In this document: positions 54,776 through 63,905 of the stretch, piece after piece
How positions within the stretch are numbered: the stretch's first letter is position 1
Layout of the letters: every line of letters begins with the position of its first letter
Assembly (NCBI RefSeq): GCF_000688375.1
Contig: NZ_JIAF01000003.1
Coordinates: 62,001 to 126,000 of the forward strand
Length of the DNA: 64,000 bases
From: Prevotella sp. HUN102
GTDB taxonomy: Bacteria > Bacteroidota > Bacteroidia > Bacteroidales > Bacteroidaceae
Direction of reading: 5' to 3'
The notes under the pieces: model-generated
What the model saw: only the letters and a program-made list of their open reading frames with translations
Told to the model about the DNA's origin: nothing
The model's database searches: none
Program-made: the position numbers and the translations under genes

Positions 54776-55807
54776 TTATTCAAATGTTACCTTGCTGAAT
54801 GCGGGCATATCTATCGAGCCAAACTTCCTGTCCCGATACTTGAATGTGCCCACACTCGCAATCATTGCCGCATTGTCCGTGGTATAGCTGAACTTCGGAA
54901 TGTAGATAGTCCAGCCGTACTTGGCTGCGTGCTCTTGGAAGGAGTTGCGCAAACCATTGTTGGCAGAAACGCCGCCTGCCACGGCAACGTGCCTGATGCC
55001 GGTGTCTTTCACGGCCTTACGGAGCTTCTTCATAAGAATGTCCACTATCGTGAACTCAAGACTTGCCGCCAAATCCTCCTTATGGTTCTCGATGAAATCC
55101 GGCTCATCCTTGATCCATTCACGCAGATTGTAGAGGAAAGAGGTCTTCAACCCCGAGAAAGAATAGTCGTAACCCGGCACATTCGGTTCGGCAAACTTAT
55201 AGGCCTTGGGGTTTCCCTGACGTGCCAGTCTGTCGATGATGGGGCCGCCCGGATAGCCCAGTCCCATCACTTTGGAGCACTTGTCGATGGCCTCTCCGGC
55301 AGCGTCGTCGATGGTCTGTCCCATCACTTCCATATCGTTGTAGGCATTTACCTTGACAATCTGCGAGTTGCCTCCCGACACCAGCAGGCAGATGAACGGG
55401 AACGGAGGCATACTGCTGTCGTCGTCGCTCTCCTTTATGAAGTGTGCCAACACGTGTCCCTGCAAGTGGTTCACGTCGATCAGGGGAATACCGAGCGAAC
55501 GCGCAAAGCCCTTTGCAAAGCTCACGCCCACCAACAGGCTGCCCATCAGGCCCGGACCGCGTGTGAAGGCTACGGCCGACAACTGTTCCTTAGTGATGCC
55601 CGCACGCTTGATGGCCTGATCCACCACCGGCACGACGTTCTGCTGATGCGCACGCGATGCCAGTTCGGGAACCACTCCTCCGTATGCCTTGTGCACATCC
55701 TGCGACGCCGTAACATTGCTCAGGATGACACCATTCCTCAAGACAGCCGCACTCGTGTCGTCGCAACTGCTTTCTATACCTAATATATATATATCCTGAT
55801 TTTCCAT
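54776..55807 (-). CDS. tsaD: tRNA N6-threonylcarbamoyladenosine synthase subunit TsaD
   Basis: A 343-residue protein of the t6A37 tRNA modification pathway. It transfers threonylcarbamoyl to A37 of ANN-decoding tRNAs. Motifs: LGIESSCDDTSAAV (about 7-20), the iron-binding VNHLQGHVLAH (about 109-119), FICLLVSGGNSQIV, and VAVAGGVSANNGLR (about 268-281) near the end. The ATG at 55807 (MENQDIYILGIE) is preferred to the upstream frame from 55849, which overlaps map. Confidence 0.95.
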   Translation of the reverse strand: MENQDIYILGIESSCDDTSAAVLRNGVILSNVTASQDVHKAYGGVVPELASRAHQQNVVPVVDQAIKRAGITKEQLSAVAFTRGPGLMGSLLVGVSFAKGFARSLGIPLIDVNHLQGHVLAHFIKESDDDSSMPPFPFICLLVSGGNSQIVKVNAYNDMEVMGQTIDDAAGEAIDKCSKVMGLGYPGGPIIDRLARQGNPKAYKFAEPNVPGYDYSFSGLKTSFLYNLREWIKDEPDFIENHKEDLAASLEFTIVDILMKKLRKAVKDTGIRHVAVAGGVSANNGLRNSFQEHAAKYGWTIYIPKFSYTTDNAAMIASVGTFKYRDRKFGSIDMPAFSKVTFE

Positions 55808-55826
55808 CTGATCGCTTTCCTCGTTC

Positions 55827-56687
55827 CTAATATGTAAGAATCTCCACACCGTGCTCGGTCATCACGAACGTATGCTCCCACTGCGCGGAGGGAAGTTCGT
55901 CGCCCGTGATGATTTCCCAACCGTATGGGTCGTCGGCATCGAGAAACACTTTCCACGTGCCCTGATTGATCATCGGCTCGATGGTGAACACCATTCCCGG
56001 CACGAGCAGCATACCCGTGCCCCGGTAGCCAAAGTGGGTTACCTCGGGTTCTTCGTGGAAATCCAGCCCCACTCCGTGCCCGCACAGGTCGCGCACAACG
56101 CCGTAGCCGTGCTTTTCGGCGTGCTTCTGCACAGCGTGTCCGATGTCGCCTACGAAAGAATACGGCTTCGCCGCCTCGGCACCTATCTCCAGACACTCCT
56201 TCGCCACACGAACGAGCTTTTCCTTCTCGGGAGAAGTCTTCCCGATGATGAACATTCGGCTTGCATCGGCATAGTAGCCGTCCACGATGCAGGTCATATC
56301 CACGTTGATGATGTCGCCCTCCTGAAGCACATCTTCCTTCTTCGGAATACCGTGGCACACCACCTCGTTGATGCTCGTACACACACTCTTGGGATAGCCC
56401 TCGTAGTTAAGGCACGCCGGAGTGGCATTGTGGTCCTTGCAGTACTGCATACAGATATCGTCAATCTCCTGTGTGTTCATCCCCACGTGTATTGCGTTGG
56501 CAACAGCATCAAGGCAGCCTGTATTCACAACACCTGCCCTACGGATTCCCTCTATCTGTTCAGGAGTCTTGATAAGGTTGCGTGTCGGAACCAACTTGCC
56601 TTTCTTCTCGAAGGCCATTATCTTCAAATCCATTTCGGTAGGCTCTTGTCCAGAAAGACAGTGCCACCTCTTTTTCTTCAATATCAT
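55827..56687 (-). CDS. map: Methionine aminopeptidase type I
   Basis: A 286-residue enzyme that removes the initiator methionine. All five metal ligands are placed as expected: NVDMTC and YADASR (Asp pair), CGHGVG (His), VFTIEP (Glu), QWEHT (Glu). An N-terminal extension of about 35 residues (KKKRWHCLSGQEP...) is common in Bacteroidota enzymes. A strong promoter precedes it; tsaD follows after 19 nt, so map-tsaD-cinA may form one unit. Confidence 0.95.
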   Translation of the reverse strand: MILKKKRWHCLSGQEPTEMDLKIMAFEKKGKLVPTRNLIKTPEQIEGIRRAGVVNTGCLDAVANAIHVGMNTQEIDDICMQYCKDHNATPACLNYEGYPKSVCTSINEVVCHGIPKKEDVLQEGDIINVDMTCIVDGYYADASRMFIIGKTSPEKEKLVRVAKECLEIGAEAAKPYSFVGDIGHAVQKHAEKHGYGVVRDLCGHGVGLDFHEEPEVTHFGYRGTGMLLVPGMVFTIEPMINQGTWKVFLDADDPYGWEIITGDELPSAQWEHTFVMTEHGVEILTY

Positions 56688-56710
56688 CTGTTACTTGATT
56701 AACTTTTATG

Positions 56711-56741
56711 CAAAAGTAATATTTATTCTGTTCACGGCAAA
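56711..56741 (-). promoter_or_regulatory. Promoter of map
   Basis: TTTG (56741-56738), 19-nt spacer, TACTTTTG (56718-56711) on the minus strand. Confidence 0.78.
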
Positions 56742-56904
56742 GGAATTAACGCTATTTTAGAGCCGTCCTCCTCCGTGTGCCACGAAAACCGAAAGGAGCA
56801 AGAATCCACCGTTCTCATCAACAGCACTCGCTGCGAAACATCGGCTTCATCCTCCCTCTTAAAATAATTTCAAGAGCGCATTCTGCGATAATCCGAAGCA
56901 CACA

Positions 56905-57384
56905 TCAGTACCTCTTCATCGCCCTGTCCATCTCTCTTCTGTCCTCCTTTTCCTTCAGCGTCTGCCGCTTGTCGTATTCCTTCTTACCACGGCACAGCGC
57001 AATGTCCACCTTCGCCCTTCCGTTGCCGTCTATGAACACGAGCGTCGGCACGATGGTGTAGCCCGGCGTCTTCGCGTCTTCCTCCAGACGGCGTATCTCG
57101 CGCTTGCTCAGGAGGAGCTTGCGCATACGCTTTGCCTCGTGATTGGAATACGAACCGTAGAAATAGGGAGAGATGTTCATTCCCTGCACCCATATCTCGC
57201 CCTTGTTGATGATGCAAAACGTATCCACCAACGAAGCCTTGCCGGCACGGATGGACTTGATTTCCGTACCCGTGAGCACGATGCCGGCAGTGAACGTATC
57301 TATAAAATAATATTCAAAGGAAGCCTTCTTGTTGCGTATCTGCACCGGCGACTTCTTTCTTATTTCCTGTTCTTCCTTATTCAT
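56905..57384 (-). CDS. smpB: SsrA-binding protein SmpB
   Basis: A 159-residue partner of tmRNA in ribosome rescue. The core reads [36 protein letters not shown] and the C-terminal [20 protein letters not shown] that enters the mRNA channel. The ATG at 57384 is chosen; the longer frame would use TTG. It overlaps the DMP19 gene stop by 8 nt. Confidence 0.95.
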   Translation of the reverse strand: MNKEEQEIRKKSPVQIRNKKASFEYYFIDTFTAGIVLTGTEIKSIRAGKASLVDTFCIINKGEIWVQGMNISPYFYGSYSNHEAKRMRKLLLSKREIRRLEEDAKTPGYTIVPTLVFIDGNGRAKVDIALCRGKKEYDKRQTLKEKEDRREMDRAMKRY

Positions 57385-57886
57385 TTTCAACAATTACAAA
57401 GTCTTCGATATGATTGTCGATGTACTCAGCCACCATACCCGTCCATTCCTCCTCGTTCACGATGAATTCGTCGTCCGAATTGTCGAACTCGGGCATCTGC
57501 TCGTAGAGAGCCATAAAGTCGTCATCCGACATTTCCTCCTCTATCCTTTCGTGATACCTGTCGTATGCCTTCTTGGCACGGCGAATGTGAAAATACAACT
57601 CCGTCAGCCCCCAGTTGCGCATCGCAGCGGCAAACGGATTCCTGAAGATGAATGCACCGAAGCCGTTATGAATCAACTGGATATATCCGCCGTCCATCAC
57701 TTCCTCGTGCAGATAGCTCCAACCGAGCAGCGTTATCTGGTCGGGACTGAGCTGCTGCATATTCTCCTGCGTCAGCACACCACCGACGGCATCGCTGATG
57801 GCATCAACAAAAACCTGCACAAATGCGTCTTCGCCTGTTTCGGCAGCAGCCCGCAAGGCTGAATCCTTAATCTTTACTTCCAACAT
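57377..57886 (-). CDS. DMP19 (DUF4375) family protein
   Basis: A 169-residue acidic protein. The conserved block [24 protein letters not shown] (about 54-77) is the DUF4375/DMP19 signature. The C terminus is rich in Asp/Glu, consistent with DNA-mimic properties claimed for DMP19 of Neisseria, though function here is unknown. Upstream of and overlapping smpB. Confidence 0.75.
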   Translation of the reverse strand: MLEVKIKDSALRAAAETGEDAFVQVFVDAISDAVGGVLTQENMQQLSPDQITLLGWSYLHEEVMDGGYIQLIHNGFGAFIFRNPFAAAMRNWGLTELYFHIRRAKKAYDRYHERIEEEMSDDDFMALYEQMPEFDNSDDEFIVNEEEWTGMVAEYIDNHIEDFVIVENE

Positions 57887-58104
57887 TCCGTAAAATATAA
57901 TAGCTTTTAAATTGCAAAGATAATTGTTTTTATCGACAATGGCTCAACCTATTGCAAAAAAGACGGTGCGCAACGCTGCAATTCCCCATAATTGTTCCTC
58001 GAACCCAAACTCTCCGCCTGCGCTGCCGTCCGTATCCGACGCATCTTCAATAAAACAAAAAAGGATATGGTCGCCCATATCCTCGATTATCCTCACGCCG
58101 ATGA

Positions 58105-58269
58105 TTATTCTTCAACAACCACGAAGTCGTCCTTGCCAACACCGCAAAGTGGGCATACCCAATCATCTGGAATATCTTCAAAAGCTGTACCCGGAGCGAC
58201 ACCTCCGTCTGGATCTCCTACTTCTGGATCGTAAACGTATCCACAAGTCTCGCATTCATACTTTTTCAT
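58105..58269 (-). CDS. Rubredoxin
   Basis: A 54-residue iron-sulfur electron carrier. The two metal knuckles are CETCG (C6, C9) and CPLCG (C39, C42). The length and [20 protein letters not shown] stretch are canonical. In anaerobes rubredoxin feeds electrons to peroxide- and superoxide-reducing enzymes. Its promoter is bracketed by an 11-bp inverted repeat. Confidence 0.95.
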   Translation of the reverse strand: MKKYECETCGYVYDPEVGDPDGGVAPGTAFEDIPDDWVCPLCGVGKDDFVVVEE

Positions 58270-58300
58270 AATGTTCTTGTATATAATTTTATTAATTCTT

Positions 58301-58358
58301 ATTTAACGCTACAAAGATAGACTTAATCTGAAAAAATTTCAAACTTATAGCGTTAAAT
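58301..58358 (-). promoter_or_regulatory. Rubredoxin promoter enclosed by an 11-bp inverted repeat
   Basis: TTTG (58343-58340), 20-nt spacer, TATCTTTG (58319-58312) on the minus strand. ATTTAACGCTA at 58301-58311 and its exact complement TAGCGTTAAAT at 58348-58358 lie immediately on either side, 36 nt apart. Confidence 0.7.
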
Positions 58359-58522
58359 TTTGTAACAACCCCGTTTTCTTGTCAGTAATGTAAAATTTCA
58401 GCGTAAAAATCATAAAAACATCTGGGAGTTTAAGGAGTGAAGGGAGTAAAAGGGAGTTAAGACAATGGTTCGGATGGCAGAAAGTTTTCACATTTTCCAT
58501 TTCCCATCTCCCATCTCACGTT

Positions 58523-59035
58523 TCACATTTCCTTAAAAATCTCTTCGCTCGCCTTGCGTTCCTTTTCCTTTCGTGGGCAGTCGGCTGCAAGATGTCCGAA
58601 AGGAACGATGACTACGGCCTCGAACCCTTCTTCGGAGAAATGCTCGCGGAGCTTAACAGGGTCGTAATGGCACACCCAGCAAGTGCCCAGACCACGTTCA
58701 GCGGCTGCCAGACAGAAATGTTCGGTGGCAATGGCAAGGTCGATGTCGGCGTGTGGCTTGCCGTCTTCCTTGCGCACCCAGCACGTTGATTCGTTCTTCA
58801 TACCTATTATATATATAGGTACCGACTGAAACCACTGCCCGGCATAGCACTCGCGCAGTTTCCGTTTTGCCTCTTCGGACCTTACGATAAGAAAACGCCA
58901 CGGCTGACGATTGGCTGCCGACGGCGCGAGACGGATGGATTCCATCAGATAGTGCAAATCCTCGTCGCTCACAGGCTCGTCGGTAAACTTGCGTGCTGCG
59001 AAGCGTTCGTTGCAGAGGTCAAGAAAATTCTTCAT
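58523..59035 (-). CDS. Nitroreductase-family FMN oxidoreductase
   Basis: A 170-residue flavoprotein of the small nitroreductase family. It shows the FMN-binding RFAARKFTDEPV (about 10-21), MESIRLAPSAANRQPWRFLI (about 32-51) and a C-terminal GLGTCWVCHYDP. No membrane segment. Substrate not predictable. Stands alone, with no clear partner gene; a 250-nt intergenic stretch separates it from the rubredoxin. Confidence 0.85.
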   Translation of the reverse strand: MKNFLDLCNERFAARKFTDEPVSDEDLHYLMESIRLAPSAANRQPWRFLIVRSEEAKRKLRECYAGQWFQSVPIYIIGMKNESTCWVRKEDGKPHADIDLAIATEHFCLAAAERGLGTCWVCHYDPVKLREHFSEEGFEAVVIVPFGHLAADCPRKEKERKASEEIFKEM

Positions 59036-59089
59036 ATTCTTTGATTGGTGTGTTGGTTGGATAAAGGGATATGAGAGCTGAATAGGAGG

Positions 59090-59165
59090 AAACGAGCGAA
59101 CAGGGAGACGTGCGTTGCTGGCTGTCGGTAGATTCCGACCGGTGCGTTTTCTCGTTCGCTCGTTT
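59090..59165. terminator. Inverted repeat between yfhO-family gene and nitroreductase gene
   Basis: AAACGAGCGAAC (59090-59101) and GTTCGCTCGTTT (59154-59165) are exact complements, with a smaller CGGT...ACCG stem inside. It lies at the 3' end of the minus-strand YfhO gene and probably terminates it. Confidence 0.5.
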
Positions 59166-59175
59166 TCCGGTCAAG

Positions 59176-61689
59176 CTATTCGCTCTTCTGTCTGCGCTTC
59201 TTCCATTCCATAAAGACTATTGCGAGAACAGCCAGAATGAGGATGGCAATGGCTGCGTATGCCACGGTTTCGGTCTTGTCGATACTTGTTGGGTGGAAGT
59301 CGAGCACCACCTTGTGCTGTCCCGGCTTCACGTTCAGCGCACGCAGAATGTAGTTTGCCCTTCCCAATTCCGCCGGCTGACCGTCTATGGTGGCCGTCCA
59401 ACCCGGATAGTATATTTCAGAGAACACCACGATGCCGCCCTTTGCGGAGCTTACGGTGTATTCAAGACGGTTCGGTTCATACTTGTCGAGCTTCACGATT
59501 GCCGAAGAATCGTTGGTCTGCGTCTGTCCGAGAACGGCTTCAAATTGCTTGTCTGCCACGGCTTCGTGGCGCACGCTGATTTTTCCAACCTGATCGTATT
59601 CTGCGTTTGCATCGTCCACGTAGGTGATTCTGTCTACAAACCATCCGTTGCCCTGTGCGTAAATATTGGTAACAGGCATCGTCTGACCACCCTGAAGTGG
59701 CACGATGAAGTATTTAGCGTTCAGCATATTGAGCACCGGGAACGCCTTGTCGCCGTCCACTTCCGCCATATTTCCGCCCTTTGCAGATATTTCCTGCATC
59801 GCGGCATTCATTTCGGGAGCGATGTACTTGTCTATCATTTCCTGATAGCGGCGCAGTTTTGCCGGATGATAGCCGCCTATGCTCTTGTGGAAGTAGGAAG
59901 TGTTGTTCTCATTGAACGCTCCCGACGAGAAATTCAGCACACGATAGTTCAGCGATTTGTCCTGAAGAATCATCTGGTCGGTCTGAGAAGCCTGAAAACC
60001 CTCGTCGCGGACGCTCTTCGGCACAAACATATCATCGTTCAGATAACGCTTGTCCACCTGCCAGAGGTCGATGAGACAGAGGACGCTGAGGCCTGCAACG
60101 AGATACACCGGTCTGAATTTCTGCGCCTTGAAGAATAGCAGCATTCCCACTCCGATGATGATGATGACGAACGAACGCCAAGCATCCGCGCTCACCATTG
60201 CCGCACGCATCGTGGAGAGACTGGTTGTCAGCGTGTTCTGAAACTCTGCCGTCATTCCCGGAATGCCGGAAATGGTCTGTATTTCCTCGTTGCTCACGAA
60301 CGGACCCATCATATTCGGAATCAAAGCCATTATCAGTGCCACGCCGGCAGTAAGCGCAAGGCTCACGTAGACGTATCGAATCTTCCTCGTGAGCACTTCA
60401 CGGTTGTCCACAATCTCTTTCAATGCGAGCATTGCAAGCAGCGGTATCGTAAATTCGGCGATGACGAGGATGCTTGCCACGGTTCGGAACTTGGCATACA
60501 TCGGCACGTAGTCGAGGAAGAAGTCTGTGAATCCCATAAAGTTGCGTCCCCAAGAGAGCAGAACGGAAAGCAGCGTGGCTGCCAGCAATGCCCATTTGAG
60601 CGGACTCTTCACGATGAAGATGCCCAGAACGAAGAGGAAGAGCACGAAAGCACCTACATATACGGGACCGCTGGTGCCCGGCTGCGAGCCGAAATACTGT
60701 GGCAGACTTTCATATATCTGCGGCAGGGCGTTCATCACGTCGCTGTTTGCCTTGTCCATTGCCGACGAGTTCATACTCAGCGGCATGCTTGCGCCACCCT
60801 TTGCATTGGGCACGAGCAGCGTCAGCGTCTCGTCCACGCCGTAGCTCCATTGTGTTATGTAGTCGCGCTCCAGTCCCGAGGAAGTCTGGTTGGCACTGTC
60901 TGCCTTCTTCAGCTCGCTCTTCCCGCGCATACTTTCCTTCTGATATTCCCAAGTATGGTAGAGATTGGAAATGTTGATGCCCACACCTATGGCTCCCGCC
61001 ACGAGCAGCACGCCCGAAGCCTTGAGGAAATGGGGAAGCTGCTTCTCACGGACAGCCTGCACGAGATAGGCAACAACCATAAAGAGCACGATGAACAGAT
61101 AGTAATAAGTCATCTGCACGTGGTTCGCCTTCACTTCAAAAGCCGTGAAAATAGCCGTTACCACGAATCCCCAAAGGTATTTCCCCCGATAGGCAAGCAC
61201 CACTCCGGCTATCATCGGGGGCAGATAGGCGAGAGCCATAACCTTCCAGATGTGTCCGGCGGCGATGATTATCAGGAAATAGGACGAGAATGCCCATATA
61301 ATACTGCCCAGAGCTGCCAGCGAGGCACGGAAATCGAAGGCGCGCAGCAGGATGTAGAAGCCCAACAGATAGGCAAAGACGAACCAGACGTTGGTGGGCA
61401 GCCAAAGGTGGTAGGCCGTCATCACGCCCGACAGCCCGTCCGTAGAATCGTAGGAAGGGGCAAGCTGATAGGTGGGCATACCTCCGAACACGGCGTTTGT
61501 CCATCGGGTGGTTTCGCCCGTGCGTTCGCTATACTCCTTCTGTTCCTGTCCCAGTCCCACGGCAGCCTCGGAATCGTGTCGGAAGAGAATCTTCCCTTCG
61601 GTAACGGGCTTGAAGAAATAGGCAAAGGAGATTGCTGCAAAGAGTACAATGACTAGTACGTCAGGCAGACATTTCTTGAAAGCATTCAT
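59176..61689 (-). CDS. YfhO-family polytopic membrane protein
   Basis: An 837-residue protein of the YfhO/GT-C-like class. It has about 12 hydrophobic segments from residue 12 onward and a large extracytoplasmic C-terminal domain (about 500-800) with YYPGWTATIDGQPA and a final membrane helix near 805-827 followed by a basic end. In Firmicutes YfhO is needed for glycosylation of lipoteichoic acid; in Bacteroidota the substrate is unknown, probably envelope glycan transfer. A promoter precedes it at 61723. Confidence 0.8.
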   Translation of the reverse strand: MNAFKKCLPDVLVIVLFAAISFAYFFKPVTEGKILFRHDSEAAVGLGQEQKEYSERTGETTRWTNAVFGGMPTYQLAPSYDSTDGLSGVMTAYHLWLPTNVWFVFAYLLGFYILLRAFDFRASLAALGSIIWAFSSYFLIIIAAGHIWKVMALAYLPPMIAGVVLAYRGKYLWGFVVTAIFTAFEVKANHVQMTYYYLFIVLFMVVAYLVQAVREKQLPHFLKASGVLLVAGAIGVGINISNLYHTWEYQKESMRGKSELKKADSANQTSSGLERDYITQWSYGVDETLTLLVPNAKGGASMPLSMNSSAMDKANSDVMNALPQIYESLPQYFGSQPGTSGPVYVGAFVLFLFVLGIFIVKSPLKWALLAATLLSVLLSWGRNFMGFTDFFLDYVPMYAKFRTVASILVIAEFTIPLLAMLALKEIVDNREVLTRKIRYVYVSLALTAGVALIMALIPNMMGPFVSNEEIQTISGIPGMTAEFQNTLTTSLSTMRAAMVSADAWRSFVIIIIGVGMLLFFKAQKFRPVYLVAGLSVLCLIDLWQVDKRYLNDDMFVPKSVRDEGFQASQTDQMILQDKSLNYRVLNFSSGAFNENNTSYFHKSIGGYHPAKLRRYQEMIDKYIAPEMNAAMQEISAKGGNMAEVDGDKAFPVLNMLNAKYFIVPLQGGQTMPVTNIYAQGNGWFVDRITYVDDANAEYDQVGKISVRHEAVADKQFEAVLGQTQTNDSSAIVKLDKYEPNRLEYTVSSAKGGIVVFSEIYYPGWTATIDGQPAELGRANYILRALNVKPGQHKVVLDFHPTSIDKTETVAYAAIAILILAVLAIVFMEWKKRRQKSE

Positions 61690-61722
61690 TTCTGTTTGTT
61701 TTATTTATATTAAATATGTGTG

Positions 61723-61751
61723 CAAAGTTACAAAAAACTCGCAACTTACAA
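61723..61751 (-). promoter_or_regulatory. Promoter of the YfhO-family gene
   Basis: TAACTTTG at 61730-61723 with TTG at 61751-61749 on the minus strand (18-nt spacer). Confidence 0.6.
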
Positions 61752-61773
61752 CTTAGTAATATCAACTTTTTCG

Positions 61774-61781
61774 TACCTTTG
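61774..61781 (+). promoter_or_regulatory. -7 box abutting the mtnN start codon
   Basis: TACCTTTG on the plus strand ends only 4 nt before the ATG at 61786. No consensus -33 box is seen at the expected distance. Confidence 0.5.
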
Positions 61782-61785
61782 CATT

Positions 61786-62484
61786 ATGAAAATAGGAATC
61801 ATCGTAGCGATGGACAAGGAGTTCGCACAACTCAGGTCCATTCTTGACAACGCCGTTGCGGAGCACCGCAACCACAAGGACTTCGTGCTTGGACAGATCG
61901 GCGGGAAGGAAATCGTATTGCAGAAGTGCGGCATCGGCAAGGTAAATTCTGCCGTCGGCGCGGTGGAAATGATCAATAATTATCAGCCCGACCTGATTAT
62001 TTCGAGCGGTTGTGCCGGAGGTGCCGACACAAGTCTCGAAATGCTCGACGTGGTGGTGGCGGAAGAGTGTGTCTACCACGACGCTTACTGTGGCGACGAG
62101 CAGCAGTTCGGACAGATTATGGGAATGCCGGCACGCTACAAAGCCTCCCGGGAACTCATAGAAAAGGCACTCTTGCTGAATAATAGCGAGGCAGATATAA
62201 AGATGAATGTGAGGGCCGGACTTACCGTCAGCGGCGAATGGTTCGTGAACCGCAAGGAAAAGATGCAGTCTATTATGGACAAATTCCCCGACGCCACGGC
62301 CGTTGATATGGAAAGCTGCTCCATTGCGCAGGTCTGCCACATCTACAATGTGCCTTTCGTGTCGTTCCGTGTCATCAGCGACGTGCCCCTGAAAGACACC
62401 AATGCCAGCCAGTATTACGACTTCTGGAGCCGCGCGGCAGAAGGAAGTTTCGAGGTTACAAGGCACTTCATTCAGTCCTTATAA
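61786..62484 (+). CDS. mtnN: 5'-methylthioadenosine/S-adenosylhomocysteine nucleosidase
   Basis: A 232-residue enzyme (MtnN/Pfs) that cleaves adenine from S-adenosylhomocysteine and methylthioadenosine. Motifs: KIGIIVAMDKEFAQL at the N terminus, ISSGCAGGAD, and the catalytic region AVDMESCSIAQVCHI...SFRVISDVP. The ATG at 61786 is preferred because the protein family starts with MKIGII; upstream codons are out of character. It supplies S-ribosylhomocysteine to LuxS, encoded 77 nt downstream. Confidence 0.94.
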   Translation: MKIGIIVAMDKEFAQLRSILDNAVAEHRNHKDFVLGQIGGKEIVLQKCGIGKVNSAVGAVEMINNYQPDLIISSGCAGGADTSLEMLDVVVAEECVYHDAYCGDEQQFGQIMGMPARYKASRELIEKALLLNNSEADIKMNVRAGLTVSGEWFVNRKEKMQSIMDKFPDATAVDMESCSIAQVCHIYNVPFVSFRVISDVPLKDTNASQYYDFWSRAAEGSFEVTRHFIQSL

Positions 62485-62561
62485 CATCCCTCCTCCGAAT
62501 TGAAAGGAGAGCCGCACCCCGATTTTGAGATTTAAACATACAGACAAAGATTTTTTAAGAT

Positions 62562-63050
62562 ATGGACAAGATACCTTCGTTTACCATCGACCACCTCAAG
62601 CTGAAGCGTGGCATCTATGTGAGCCGGCAAGACAGCGTGGGCGGCGAAGTGATAACCACTTTCGACATTCGTATGAAAGAGCCGAACCGTGAGCCTGCGC
62701 TGCACATCGGTGCGCTGCACGCCATAGAGCATCTGGCTGCCACCTATCTCCGCAACGACGGGGAATGGAAAGACAGCGTGATCTACTGGGGACCGATGGG
62801 CTGCCTGACGGGCAATTACCTTATCCTCCGCGGCGATTTGCAGTCGTCGGACATCGTGAGCCTGATGCGAAAGACCTTTGAGTTTGTTGCCGACTTCGAG
62901 GGCGAGATACCCGGTGCACAGCCGAAGGACTGCGGAAACTATCTGCTCCACGACCTCCCGATGGCAAAATGGGAGGCGAGAAAGTATCTCGACGAAGTGC
63001 TGAACCGAATCACGGACGAGAACCTTATTTATCCTACGAAGGAAGAGTAG
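62562..63050 (+). CDS. luxS: S-ribosylhomocysteine lyase LuxS
   Basis: A 162-residue zinc/iron enzyme that converts S-ribosylhomocysteine to homocysteine and DPD, the precursor of autoinducer-2. Metal ligands H53 and H57 are in HAIEH, and C124 in KDCGNY; the catalytic cysteine is C81 in GPMGCLTG. It lies 77 nt after mtnN on the same strand and is followed by two hairpins, the second resembling a terminator. Confidence 0.95.
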   Translation: MDKIPSFTIDHLKLKRGIYVSRQDSVGGEVITTFDIRMKEPNREPALHIGALHAIEHLAATYLRNDGEWKDSVIYWGPMGCLTGNYLILRGDLQSSDIVSLMRKTFEFVADFEGEIPGAQPKDCGNYLLHDLPMAKWEARKYLDEVLNRITDENLIYPTKEE

Positions 63051-63078
63051 GAAATAAAAAAGCGGAAAAGACAGAAAA

Positions 63079-63104
63079 CCGAGTTCGGATAAGTACGAAC
63101 TCGG
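63079..63104. repeat. Hairpin downstream of luxS
   Basis: CCGAGTTCG (63079-63087) and CGAACTCGG (63096-63104) form a 9-bp stem with an 8-nt loop. No T tract follows, so it may stabilise the luxS mRNA 3' end. Confidence 0.55.
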
Positions 63105-63132
63105 AATACAGAAGACGGAACGACGCACAGAG

Positions 63133-63167
63133 AAGCGCAATGTCATACCATATTTGGCATTGCGCTT
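63133..63167 (+). terminator. luxS terminator
   Basis: AAGCGCAATG (63133-63142) pairs with CATTGCGCTT (63158-63167), followed by TTCCTGTTT. Confidence 0.65.
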
Positions 63168-63266
63168 TTCCTGTTTCTCAGTCTTTACAAATTCCCTGTA
63201 CCCCCTGCAGTCTGTCCGTCTGTGAACTTTCATCTCTGAACTTGGAGATAATCCGAAGTCTGATAC

Positions 63267-63596
63267 CTATTCGTTGCCCCGAATCATTGTAATCGTCATC
63301 TTGAAGGGCTGATTGGCCTTGACGGAATGGCGTGCACCACTGGGAATAACATAGCTTTCGCCTTGTTTAATGTTGTAAACAATGCCTTCTACGGTAAGTT
63401 CCATTTCGCCGTCGAACACGGACAGGAGCGCATCGAACGGAGCGAAATGCTCTGAAAGTCCCTGACCTGCATCGAAACTGAAGAGCGTTACGCTGCCTGC
63501 ATTGTTGTGGATGATTTCCTTGCTGATTACTCCGTCTTCGGCATAGTCAATCACGTTGCTCATATTAAAAACTTTTCCTTTCTCAAACTTTTCCAT
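63267..63596 (-). CDS. Single-domain cupin
   Basis: A 109-residue cupin from the ATG at 63596 (the longer frame would add residues upstream without family match). It has the barrel motifs GLSEHFAPFDALLSVFDG, EMELTVEGIVYNIKQGE and SYVIPSGARHSVKA, with two His likely binding metal. Small cupins of this type are common next to stress or sugar genes; the substrate cannot be predicted. Convergent with luxS. Confidence 0.8.
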   Translation of the reverse strand: MEKFEKGKVFNMSNVIDYAEDGVISKEIIHNNAGSVTLFSFDAGQGLSEHFAPFDALLSVFDGEMELTVEGIVYNIKQGESYVIPSGARHSVKANQPFKMTITMIRGNE

Positions 63597-63851
63597 ATAT
63601 ATAATTATTGTGTTATAATTGTTGTTGATCACAATGCAATGTGCAAATTCAGTGCCATTGGGCAGACGGGCCTAAAAGTGGTAACAAATGTTTCCCTTTA
63701 GTCGTTCGGGAAAGTGAAAAGCGCAAAAAGAGCAATATTGTTCTGCGTTTTGGATAATCCTGAATAATCATTACAAATCGACTGACAGATAAGTATTTTA
63801 TGATTTGTAAATATCTGAAAATCAATCGTTATTATATCCGTTTTCAATTTT

Positions 63852-63905
63852 GCGAAGAATGCAATCCATTCTTCGCAAAAACGCATTGCAATCTTGCGAA
63901 GATTG
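63852..63905. repeat. Two adjacent hairpins built on GCGAAGA
   Basis: GCGAAGAATG (63852-63861) pairs exactly with CATTCTTCGC (63867-63876), loop 5. Next, CAATCTT (63889-63895) pairs with AAGATTG (63899-63905), loop gcg. The word GCGAAGA recurs in both, and ATTCTTCG occurs once more nearby. Intergenic; possible repetitive extragenic element. Confidence 0.6.

Noticed and set aside
54929..55783. Plus-strand frame antisense to tsaD, and the similar one at 55851-56702 antisense to map
   Set aside because: Shadows of highly conserved genes with intact catalytic motifs on the minus strand.
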